The translations under genes and the position numbers were made by a program. This document shows, in pieces, positions 1 to 10,400 of a DNA stretch of 64,000 nucleotides. Under the pieces are notes generated by a model. It ran no database searches. It was not told the origin of the DNA and was given only the letters and a program-made list of their open reading frames with translations. Numbering within the stretch: position 1 is the stretch's first letter; each line of letters begins with the position of its first letter. Source of the DNA: Mesocentrotus franciscanus (Eukaryota; Echinodermata; Echinoidea; Camarodonta; Strongylocentrotidae); the NCBI GenBank assembly GCA_037976565.1, contig CP137671.1, forward strand, positions 13,577,229 through 13,641,228. The letters are read 5' to 3'.

Positions 1-572
1 TTTGGACTAAAATGTCATTTCAGCGGATTCATATCCGATGCATTTATAGTTGAAAATTAGGCCTAGGCTAATATACATCAGTTCCACTTACCAGATAGAC
101 TGTATGATGCGTTTAACTTTAAGGTTTTTTTGTCTGGATTTTCTTCGTCGAAATTGAACTCCGTGTTGAAATTCTTGCAGCCGTATTTTAAACTGTTACT
201 GCGAATGAAGGAAGATGACCTCATCCATTGACAGTAATAGTTTAAAATACGGCTGCAAGAATTTCAACATGGAGTTCAATGACGAAGAAAAAAGACCCCT
301 TAAATGCATCAAAGGGTCAATCTGGTATTAAAGTGGAACTGATGTATATTAGCCCAGACCTAATTTTCAACTACATGTATAAATGCATCGGATATATACA
401 AATTCCGCTAAAATTACATTTTAGTCCAAAGTTTGGTGGCACTTTTGGTGGGATGTTTGTACCACTAACTTCTGACAGGAGACCCTATGGCTGGCTTCTG
501 TCTCTAATGAGAGGAGCAGACTCTACACAAATAAGAGGCTAATGAACGAAAGAGACAGAAATTTTCGGTCTA
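1..572. mobile_element. Foldback (long-TIR) transposon copy 1, left end outside window
   Basis: Positions 1-205 are an imperfect reverse complement of about 228-430, with the centre near 215; for example TTTGGACTAAAATG at 1 mirrors CATTTTAGTCCAAA at 417-430. The right side continues to 572 with sequence homologous to the arm of the complete copy at 2720-4297, ending in the same CGGTCTA terminus. The left terminus lies before the window, so its target-site duplication cannot be tested. There is no coding capacity. It is a non-autonomous element of the same family as the 2720-4297 copy. Confidence 0.75.
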
Positions 573-671
573 GGGAGAAGGATCTGTGAACTACTCAACT
601 AGTAAAACTAAAGTAGTAATCCCATTCTCTATTACTTTTTTAGGCCTAGCAAGGCTATAAAGATATTTATG

Positions 672-901
672 ATTGGAAATCAAAATCAAATTTTGCGTTT
701 TCCTAACGGTTTTTATAATACTACAGTCTATTGGGGAAAATGTGTATGGTAAAAAAACTAAAACCGGTCACTCGAAGATTGTTACTTTTTTGAGGTACTT
801 CATGATCATTTTGGAGCGCAATTTTTTCAGGGCTGCATTATTACACCATATCACAGACACTGATAACACGTAGGGCCATGCATCTCAGATTTAACATTGT
901 T
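672..901 (+). repeat. Dispersed repeat, copy A (mate at 27481-27700)
   Basis: About 230 bp nearly collinear with 27481-27700, running from ATTGGAAA to a shared AACATTGTT end. Differences are scattered substitutions and small gaps. The short ORF inside (673-873) is not conserved as protein and is not called. I see no TIR or TSD, so this is a fragment of an unidentified dispersed family. Confidence 0.8.
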
Positions 902-918
902 AAACGATGCCTTTAACT

Positions 919-1735
919 AGAGTGTCTGATTGCGCACTCGGTTTTGTGTGCTAAAATCCTTCCCATAGAGATTGCACACACCCCTATGCAGTCTACGTGC
1001 ATTGCGCGCTCTTGCAAAATTGGTCAATGTTTTTATTATCAAATTGAGATTCAAACCATTATCGCTCGTGATCCTGAAGGTGATACTCAGTAAATGAGGT
1101 GTCATATGAAAGAGCATGTTTTTCGCCATATTTCCCAAAGGGTCTCATTTCCGAATTCTAAAAATATCTTGATCAAAACAGCGATTTAAACATCGTTTCC
1201 ATCGTAGCTCCAATATTTGCCACTCTCCTGAAGTGAGCTCCCGAGGCTTATGTAGGGCTAGACGTAAGGATAATATCCATGCGCTTATTTTTTCGCTAGC
1301 CCCAAGGGATTACAAGCAATAACAGTTTGAAAATACCCTTCCCCTTATTTTTTGGATCAGCTAAATAGGGAGGCGTGAGCTCCGCTCTGACAGAACCCAT
1401 GGTGACAGCGCCCAAGATCTGCACATGCATATGCATTCAGACTGCGACAGTCACGTGTGGAACACCGGAGAGGCTTGCGATCGCGCTCAAGTTACGCATG
1501 CAGCTAAGCAACACGCATACGCTTGCATATTGCACAATGCAGTTGTTTACCTATAATTAGCAAAACAAAATAACTCTGCGTGTACGTCTTTTTCGTTCAT
1601 TCTGACAAAAAAAATGATGAATATTTCCGCGATTTTGGGGGGGCTGTATCTTCTGATAGAAACATCGGTGAGTCTTCAAATTCGAAATGTATTATTCTGA
1701 GTGAATTATTTTTTCAATTATCCAACCATAATGTA
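919..1735 (+). mobile_element. AGGGTGTCTGA-family element, 3'-truncated copy
   Basis: Begins AGAGTGTCTGA at 919 and aligns along its length with the reverse complement of 3045-3931. Shared stretches include the segment around ATCCTTCCCATAGAGATTGC (957-976) and the one around GGTGTCATATGAAAGAGC. Similarity stops near 1735, after the shared TATCCAACCA, where the other copy continues to its terminal repeat. It is therefore a truncated or recombined copy. No ORF is conserved between the copies. Confidence 0.7.
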
Positions 1736-2220
1736 GGTACGTTACAATCCCGGCGCTGTGCGGTGATCAAAATCTGACTCCTTGCATGCGCGCCTGAATG
1801 CGAACGGTGCATGGGACTCCCCTTAAAACACCGTTTTCATAGCTGTTATAGGGGTTTGATAGTTCGGATACTAGGTTTATCGCATTCGTTACAATTTCCT
1901 CTTTAATTCGGTATCCACTTTATATGGAGATTTTCATCACAACGATCACCAGAGAGCAAACAAAATGAAAGTCAACTTCGACCGTCTTTTACTTAAAGAT
2001 CGGGTCGTCAGGAATTTAAAAATAGTAGGTAGACCGATAGCTTACCTAATTATCTGTGCTCTTGTGAAATTTTATCAAAATTCTTTGATGAGAAATGTGT
2101 ATTTTTTGCCCCGGAATTGATGGATGTCATGTCATGTTTTGCAACTTCAAACGGCAGTCACCGGTGAGGGTGTACAGCGCATGCGTGTGTACGCGACTTG
2201 TTGTGTGGTGATCGTGCGAT
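1736..2220. other. Unannotated interval
   Basis: No coding region, tandem repeat or recognisable transposon end is seen here, apart from being bracketed by transposon fragments on both sides. Confidence 0.5.
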
Positions 2221-2409
2221 AGAATTTCAACACGGAGCTCATTTTCGGCAATGAAAATCCGGAAAAAAGACCCTTAAATGCATCATACAGTCAATCTGGT
2301 AAGTGGAACCGATGTAGTTTAGCCTAGGCCTAATTAACAATAATAAATGCATCGGATATGCATCGGTTACTGCGCATGAAGGAAGATGACGTCATCCATC
2401 TTCGGTCTA
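2221..2409. mobile_element. Internally deleted, rearranged foldback copy
   Basis: Contains one arm (GAATTTCAACACGGAGCTC onward) joined directly to the normally central spacer (GCGCATGAAGGAAGATGACG) and then to the terminal CTTCGGTCTA. The order differs from the complete copy at 2720-4297, which implies an internal deletion or recombination within the palindrome. Confidence 0.65.
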
Positions 2410-2510
2410 GGTCTAGTCTAGGTCTACTATAAATCTATCAAGTATCATCTAGCATTCTAGGCCTATCACAGTATCAGTGATATAAATAATCTACTACTTC
2501 TACTAGTACT

Positions 2511-2575
2511 AGGTCTATCTAGACTCTAGTCCTAGAGTCTACTAATACTATCCAGTCTACGATCTTCATCAAAAT
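2511..2575 (+). repeat. 65-bp direct repeat, left copy
   Basis: Essentially identical to 4417-4481 (AGGTCTATCTAGACTC onward). The pair brackets the foldback element at 2720-4297 but is not its target-site duplication, which lies immediately at the element ends. A local segmental duplication is likely. Confidence 0.85.
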
Positions 2576-2719
2576 CAACAGGGTCAAGGTTAAGAAGAAA
2601 TCACCAATGTTCAATAGAAATCCCCTTTGCCAGAAAAGATGTCTACAAATACTCCTTTTTCCCGAGAACTGGACGAGCGTGGAACGCCCTCGACCAGCAG
2701 TCTGTAGCTGTTCTAGCCC

Positions 2720-4297
2720 TAGACCGAAGATTTCTGTCTCTTTCGTTCGTTAGCCTCTGATTTGGGTAGGGTCGGCTCCTCTCTTTAGAGACAGAAGCCG
2801 ACCATAGGCGCTCCTGTGAAAACATTTTGGCCATTTATGGCCAAAACTTTTTGCCCAAAATATTACATTTTACCCGATGCATATCCGATGCATTTATTAT
2901 TGTTAATTATGCCTAGGCTAAACTACATCGGTTCCACTTACCAGATTGACTGTATGATGCATTTAAGGGTCTTTTTTCCGGATTTTCATCGCCGAAAATG
3001 AGCTCCGTGTTGAAATTCTTGCAGCCGTATTTTAAACTGTTACTAGGGTGTCTGAACGATTTTTCAATTTTCCCTTTTGGATCGTTTTTCACCATTTTGG
3101 TTGGATAATTGAAAAAATTATTTACTCAGAATAATACATTTCAAATTTCAAGACTCACCGATGTTTCTATCAAAAGTTACAGCCCCTTCAATTCCCTACA
3201 ATATTCATCCATTTTTTGTTAGAATCGACGAAAAAGACGTACACGCAGAGTTATGTTGTTTTGCTAAATTTAGCACAACAGCTGAATTGCGCAATATGCA
3301 AGCGTACACATACGCGTGCAAGCGTACGCGTGTTGCTTAACTGATGCGCGATCGGCAATCCATTGTCTTCAATGGGCACCCACTTCCGGGTTTGTAGACA
3401 CGCGGCCCGATGCATATTCATGTGCAGATTTTACGCGCTATCACCATGGGTTCGGCCGGCGCGGAGCTCACGCCTCCCTACTTAGCTGATCCGAAAAATG
3501 TGGGGAAGGGTATTTTCAAACTGTAATTGTTTGTGATCCCTGGGGGGCTGGGGGCTAGCGAAAAATAAGCGTAGGGATATTTTCCTTACGACTGGGACTA
3601 CATATCGCCAGGGGCGTCATATCTCATAAGTGGCAAATTTCGGAGTTAGCCAGGAAACAATGTTTAAATAGCTGTTTTGACCAAGATATTTTTAGAATTT
3701 CGAGATGACGCCCTTCTGGAAATATTGGAATTAATCTGCTCTTTCATATGACACCTCATTTATTGAGTATCACCTTCAGGATCACAAAGAATAAAGGTTT
3801 GAACTTCAAAAAAAAAAAAACTTTGACCAATTTTGCATGATCGCGTAATGCACATAGACTGCATAGGGCTGCGTGCAATCTCTATGGGAAGGATTTTAGC
3901 ACACAACATCGGGTGCGCGATCAGACACCCTACTGTTACTGCGCATGAAGGAAGATGACGTCATCTATTCACAGTAACAGTTAAAAATACGGCTGCAAGA
4001 ATTTCAACACGGAGCTCATTTTCGGCGATGAAAATCCGGAAAAAAGACCCTTAAATGCATCATACAGTCAATCTGGTAAGTGGAACCGATGTAGTTTAGC
4101 CTAGGCCTAATTAACAATAATAAATGCATCGGATATGCATCGGGTAAAATGTAGTATTTTGGGCAAAGAGTTTTGGCCATAAATGGCCAAAATGTTTTCA
4201 CAGGAGCGCCTATGGTCGGCTTCTGTCTCTAAAGAGAGGAGCCGACCCTACCCAAATCAGAGGCTAACGAACGAAAGAGACAGAAATCTTCGGTCTA
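2720..4297. mobile_element. Foldback / Mutator-like element with long TIRs and 9-bp TSD
   Basis: The left arm (2720-3044) and right arm (about 3941-4297) are long inverted repeats beginning TAGACCGAAGATTTCTG. Both ends are flanked by the 9-bp duplication TTCTAGCCC (2711-2719 and 4298-4306). Long TIRs with a 9-bp TSD are typical of Mutator-like elements, so MULE is my inferred class; no transposase is present. The centre is interrupted at 3045-3931 by another element. ORFs found in the arms (2643-3095, 4016-4201) are mirror images of each other and not genes. Confidence 0.8.
3045..3931 (-). mobile_element. Nested DNA transposon, TIR AGGGTGTCTGA, 9-bp TSD
   Basis: Starts AGGGTGTCTGA and ends TCAGACACCCT, perfect 11-bp terminal inverted repeats. 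It is flanked by ACTGTTACT at 3036-3044 and 3932-3940. The uninterrupted version of this site is seen in the related foldback at 1-572 (AAACTGTTACTGCG), so the empty site is directly visible. At 887 bp with no long ORF, it is non-autonomous. Orientation is given relative to the copy at 919. Superfamily is uncertain: 9 bp fits Mutator or Merlin better than hAT. Confidence 0.8.
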
Positions 4298-4416
4298 TTC
4301 TAGCCCCATCTGTTGAGAACTTTAGAAACGCGCTCTAGCATGTACCACCTGCCATACAAGTTAGCGACATGCGGGACACCGCCCTGCTGACTACAAATTC
4401 AGAAGGTTCAGAAGGT

Positions 4417-4481
4417 AGGTCTATCTAGACTCTAGTCCTAGAGTCTACTAATACTATCCAGTCTACGATCTTCATCAAAAT
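4417..4481 (+). repeat. 65-bp direct repeat, right copy
   Basis: Partner of 2511-2575; the two are collinear with no obvious gaps. Confidence 0.85.
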
Positions 4482-6371
4482 TCAAATGTCAAAATTCAAT
4501 TTCAAATGCGATCGGTTTGGAATTTTTTTTTGAATCAAAATCAAAATGTATCAAAGTAAGATTTACTATAAAAATTTAGTATAGAACTTTATTACTCACA
4601 TCCTTGACAAAATGATGATCTTCAAATAAGCTCAAGATCCAGCAGCTAGCAGTCCAGTGCAAAGGAAAGTTGTCGTTTTCTTCAGACCGATTATTTTCCC
4701 ACACATGAGTGGATGTGTGGGACCACTGTCTGAGCTATGTTGTTACGTATTAAAATTGGTAAAAACTGGTTCGATCCTTTCTCATTTTGTTAAATTCTTG
4801 CTCTGGAAAACTCTCAAAATTCCTCTTTCCTGGTGTTAATCTAACCTTTTCCCCATACTGTGGGTTTGAAAGGAAGACACATCTGGCGAAATGGCAAAGT
4901 AATGATTGAAAAGCGCCGTTGAGAGTTGTAGATCTAGGCCCTAGATCTACTTTGAAATTGAACATTTCGCTCTCTACCTCTAGATGGCAGCAAACACATA
5001 TTGGGTTCCAGTTTTTTTCTTCTTTTTACTTCTTCCATTTTTTGGACCCTCCGACCCCCTCCGACAGGCCTTTTTATTGAAAATCAATCTCTGAATAACA
5101 TATTTGAATACATGTACAAATGAATATCATATGATACTTCAGAATAAGATATACATAACGACTATCAACCATAATAAGCGATTACTGAAACCGTAGGATA
5201 TTGATAATAATAATATGATAATAATAATACTATAGCTAGCTGTATTGACATACAGAACATAGATTTACAAAAAACTAAAAAAAACAATGCAACATCATGA
5301 GTGAAAATGATGTGGGAAATTCAGTATAATATCATTAAACGATCAAAATCCTCTCAAAATTTATCCATTTGTTATCGAATTTGTCAGTTTTGTTAGCAAG
5401 TATACTAACTTGCCTCTCATTTCTGATGTTGTTTTATTGTCTGGAAGGACTCGGTATAGACTTTTGTATTTGAGTTACAGCTTCCTTTCTATAGCTGTCA
5501 TTCGTTATGATATAAAACTCTGGGAGAAATAGACAAACAAATTGTTACAATTCCATCTTATTGGGTCAGTTCAAGGTCATTAAAACAATAGAGTAGTTAG
5601 CTAATTCTTTTGCGAATTAGATACTTTTTACTTCAAATATTCAAATTAAAGTATGGAGTCTATGGACTAAATAAAAACAAATCTTAATTCTACAATATAA
5701 TTATATTTATAGGGAGAGTTGAGTTCTGAGGAGGGCCAGTAAATTGTCCGAATCCGATCTTTGAACCTATTTGTATTAACAAAAAAAGACATAAATCAAT
5801 ATTAATCTTTGGAAATTCTTTTAATTACGACTGAATGTTCTCAATTAAAGCAAACAACATAAAGTACGACGTAATGGTGATTGGGCAACCATCGAAACAT
5901 TATTCCCTATAGCTGGCTAAAAATTGGGTTTTGAACAGTTTTAGGTCGAATTGTTTTGAAGGGGTCTCTAAAGAGTGTAGTTTATCATGTTTTCACTATT
6001 GTCATATTTTGCGAACTTTCTGACCCCTGCAAGAACTCAACCTTTCATTTAATGCTGTCAAGAAGTCAAAGAAATACAGTGACACGATCGTAATATCGAG
6101 TGCTAGCTCATATGCCTATTATGAAGATGATTATATTAAAGATGCAGATCGGAAATAAACATGCAATAAATGACTGATAACCCCCTCCCCCGCAAAGAAC
6201 CTATCAATACTATGTAGAAGTATTAAAGAAACTGAAAGAAATTACACAATATGAAAATGGTTAAAGAAAAGAGAACAAAAATATAAATATTTAAAATCCC
6301 AGAAATATAGCCATGAATTGAATATCTCAAAAACGACAATTGTTTTGCAGGATAATGGTTGCGTCGGAGGC
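4482..6371. other. AT-rich non-coding interval
   Basis: About 1.9 kb without a convincing gene, splice-flanked exon or transposon end. There is a small imperfect hairpin near 4696-4721 (TCCCACACAT / ATGTGTGGGA) and a palindromic TAGATCTAGG / CCTAGATCTA near 4929-4950. Short ORFs at 4657-4965 overlap on opposite strands and show no protein-like composition. Confidence 0.5.
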
Positions 6372-6642
6372 CAGGCGCGGACCACAGAGGGGGAGTGGCG
6401 GATCAGGGGCCCTCCCTAGGAAAAAAACAGGTAAAAACAGAAGAAACAAAAGAAAAGAAGATGGGCCCCCTCCCCTAGCGCCCAAGGGGTGGCGGTGGGA
6501 AAAATAAATCACCCTTCCCGGAGGAAAAAAATTGTGCTCACTACCCCTGAGCGAAAAATCGACCGGCACGGTTTTCAAATTTTCGCACGAAGTGGGCCCC
6601 TTTTTAGGCCCCCTCCCTTGCCGCCGACTGGATCCGCCCCTG
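6372..6642. mobile_element. Possible hAT-like MITE fragment(s)
   Basis: Begins CAGGCGCGGACCACAG, and ends with the reverse complement of CAGGGGCGGATCCAG (6628-6642). These resemble the CAGG-C-GGATCCAG termini of the hAT-like element at 52621-54005. No matching 8-bp TSD is present (TCGGAGGC versus GGGGACGA), so the two ends may belong to different copies. Confidence 0.4.
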
Positions 6643-6764
6643 GGGGACGATGGGCCCGCCCCCCTGGCCATAAAAACAGGTTAAAAAAAGAGATGGTAAC
6701 ATTAATTTTACCTTTTTTAAACAAGAAATGAAAATTGGCCGCCCCCTGGCATTCTTCGGACATT

Positions 6765-7358
6765 CTTCACCCCCACCGATTCCGCAGGATTTTTCTCAGC
6801 CCCAGCTTTGTTTTTATTGACTTATACGAATGAAACGACTAAAACATGCAACATTTCTTAGTGAAATAAACGATGTTTCGTAACCTGGATATATAGCCTC
6901 CTACAGGGGCAGATCCAGGAGGCGGCAAAGGGGCAAATCTTGAGAAAATTTTAGCGGCGAATTAGCCAGCCCGCAAAGGGGGGGCCCAAATCTTGAAAAA
7001 AAAATATAGCGGCGAATTAGCCAGCCGGCTAATAAGCAGGGGGTGTTGAGAAGAAAACAAGTAGTGCCCCTCCTCCCCCGTTGAGCCCCAAAAAGATTTG
7101 AAAAAGTACTCCCTACCCCTCCCCCCGCTTATTCCCCGGCTGGCTGATTCGCCGTTAAATATTTTCTCAAGATTTGGGCCCCTTTACTGGATCCGCCCTG
7201 TAGGAGCCTATCTATCCGGGTTACGAAAAATCAATTATTTCACTGAGATGTTCACTGATGTTGCATGTTTTAGTCGTTTCATACGTAAAAGTTAATAAAA
7301 AACAAGGCGGGGGCAGGAAATATACTGCGGATTCGGGAGGGGGGGGGGGTGAAGATAT
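6765..7358. mobile_element. Second foldback element, about 240-bp arms
   Basis: The sequence from about 6768 (CTTCACCCCC) to 7000 is mirrored by about 7100 to 7353, including the shared GAAACGACTAAAACATGCAA (left, 6832-6851) and its complement on the right. Inside the arms lie CAGATCCAGG / CTGGATCCG motifs like hAT termini. A 30-60 bp segment (AGCGGCGAATTAGCCAGCC) is tandemly duplicated at about 6951 and 7009. No coding capacity. Confidence 0.75.
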
Positions 7359-7439
7359 CAAAGTGTACACTACGTCAATGGACAAAAAAAAATTGTATAT
7401 TTGTTTTCACCTTCGTTATGTTTGGTGTTAACCCCTATC

Positions 7440-10400
7440 AATTTTATGTGTTTTATGAAAAACGTTCAAAAAATGTTTTTTAAATTGTTTTGATAAAATT
7501 GTTTCCGAAATGTTTTTTATGACTTTTTTTACAACGTCTAAATTTAAAGATGATAATATAAGTTAGCAACATTCTTAATACGTTCTGTATAAATCAAATC
7601 TATAACATTTAAAAGATGTTGGAAAAACGTTTCTTTTCTTCTTTGAAACATTATTACGATATTACGAAAAACATTACATCTGGAATGTTTGTAAGATCTT
7701 TTTAAAACATTTTGAAAAACGTTCAAAAAATGTTTTCTTAATTGTTTTGATAAAAACGTATTTAAAATGTATTCCTGTGACATTTGTAAAATGTTTCAAT
7801 GTAAAGACTACAATATTTTAACGACATTTTTAAAATGTTTTTTAAAATATCATATCTATATCATTTAAAACATGTTGAAACAATGTTTATTTTCTTCTTT
7901 GAAACATTATTACGATATTACGAAAACATTATATATTAAATGTTTGTAAGATCTTTTTTAAACATTTTGAAAAACGTTCACAAAATGTTATTTTAATTGT
8001 TTTGATAAAAACGTATTTAAAATGAATTCCTGTGACATTTGTAAAATGTTTCAATGTAAAGACTACAATATTTTAACAACATTTTTAAAATGTGTTTTTA
8101 AATATATATATATAACATTTAAAAGATGTTGGAAAAACCATTCTTTTCTTCTTTGAAACATTGTTACGATATTACGAAAACATTACATCTGGAATGTTTG
8201 TAAGATCTTTTTTAAACATTTTGAAAAACGTTCACAAAATGTTATTTTAATTGTTTTGATAAAAACGTATTTAAAATGAATTCCTGTGACATTTGTAAAA
8301 TGTTTCAATGTAAAGACTACAATATTTTAACAACATTTTAAAAATCTTCTGTATATATCATATCAATAACATTTAAAAGATGTTGGAAAAACGTTTCTTT
8401 TCTTCTTTGAAACATTATTACGATATGACGAAAACATTACATCTGGAATGTTTGTAAGATCTTTTTGAAACATTTTGAAAAACGTTCACAAAATGTTATT
8501 TTAATTGTTTTGATAAAAACGTATTTAAAATGTATTCCTGTGACATTTGTAAAATGTTTCAATGTAAAGACTACAATATTTTAACAACATTTTTAAAATG
8601 TTTTTTTTTAAATATATCTATAACATTAAAAACATGTTGGAACATCGTTTCTTTTCTTCTTTGAAAACGTTATTATGATATTACGAAAACATTACATGTG
8701 AAATGTTTGTAAGATCTTTTTTAAACATTTTGAAAGACATTCAAAAAATGTCTTTTAAATTGTTTTAATAAAAACGTATTTAAAATGTATTTTTGTGACG
8801 TTTGTACAACGTCTAAATGTAAGGGTTACAATATTTTAACAACATGTTTAAAATGTTCTTTTAATACCATTTCAATAACATTTAAAAGATGTTGGGAAAA
8901 CGTTTCTTTGCTTCATTCAAAACATTCTTATGATATTACGAAAACATTACATGTGAAATGTTTGTAAGATCTTTTTTAAACATTTTGAAAAACATTCAAA
9001 AAATGTTTTTTAAATTGTTTTAATAAAAACGTATTTAAAATGTATTTTTGTGACGTTTGTACAACGTCTAAATGTTAGGGTCACAATATTTTAACAACAT
9101 TTTATGTTCTTTTTATATCATTTTAATAACATTTAAAAGATGTTGGGAAAACGTTTCTTTGCTTCATTCAAAACATTCTTATGATATTACGAAAACATTA
9201 CATGTGAAATGTTTGTAAGATCTTTTAAACATTTTGAAAAACATTCAAAAATGTTTTTAAATTGTTTTAATAAAACGTATTTAAAATTTATTTTTGTGAC
9301 GTTTGTATAACGTCTAAATGTAAGGGTCATAATATTTTAACAACATTTGTAAAATGTTCTTTTATATCACTTCAATAACATTTAAAAGATGTTGGGAAAA
9401 CGTTTCTTTGCTTCATTCAAAACATTCTCATGATATTACGAAAACATTACATGTGAAATGTTTGTAAGATCTTTTTAAACATTTTGAAAAACATTCAAAA
9501 ATGTTTTTAAATTGTTTTAATAAAAACGTATTTAAAATGTATTTTTGTGACGTTTGTACAACGTCTAAATGTAGGGTCACAATATTTTAACAACATTTTT
9601 AAAATGTTCTTTTTATATCATTTTAATAACATTTAAAAGATGTTGGGAAAACGTTTCTTTGCTTCATTCAAAACATTCTTATGATATTACGAAAACATTA
9701 CATGTGAAATGTTTGTAAGATCTTTTAAACATTTTGAAAAACATTCAAAAATGTTTTTTAAATTGTTTTAATAAAAACGTATTTAAAATGTATTTTTGTG
9801 ACGTTTGTACAACGTCTAAATGTAAGGGTCATAATATTTTAACAACATTTGTAAAATGTTCTTTTTATAGCATTTCAATAACAATATTTTAACAACATTT
9901 TATGTTCTTTTTATATCATTTTAATAACATTTAAAAGATGTTGGGAAAACGTTTCTTTGCTTCATTCAAAACATTCTTATGATATTACGAAAACATTACA
10001 TGTGAAATGTTTGTAAGATCTTTTAAACATTTTGAAAAACATTCAAAAATGTTTTTAAATTGTTTTAATAAAAACGTATTTAAAATGTATTTTTGTGACG
10101 TTTGTACAACGTCTAAATGTAAGGGTCACAATATTTTAACAACATTTTTAAAATGTTCTTTTTATATCATTTTAATAACATTTAAAAGATGTTGGGAAAA
10201 CGTTTCTTTGCTTCATTCAAAACATTCTTATGATATTACGAAAACATTACATGTGAAATGTTTGTAAGATCTTTTTAAACATTTTGAAAAACATTCAAAA
10301 AATGTTTTTTAAATTGTTTTAATAAAAACGTATTTAAAATGTATTTTTGTGACGTTTGTACAACGTCTAAATGTTAGGGTCACAATATTTTAACAACATT

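Noticed and set aside
6372..6642. A complete hAT MITE with TSD
   Set aside because: The terminal motifs are present but the flanking 8-mers do not match, so only possible fragments are reported.
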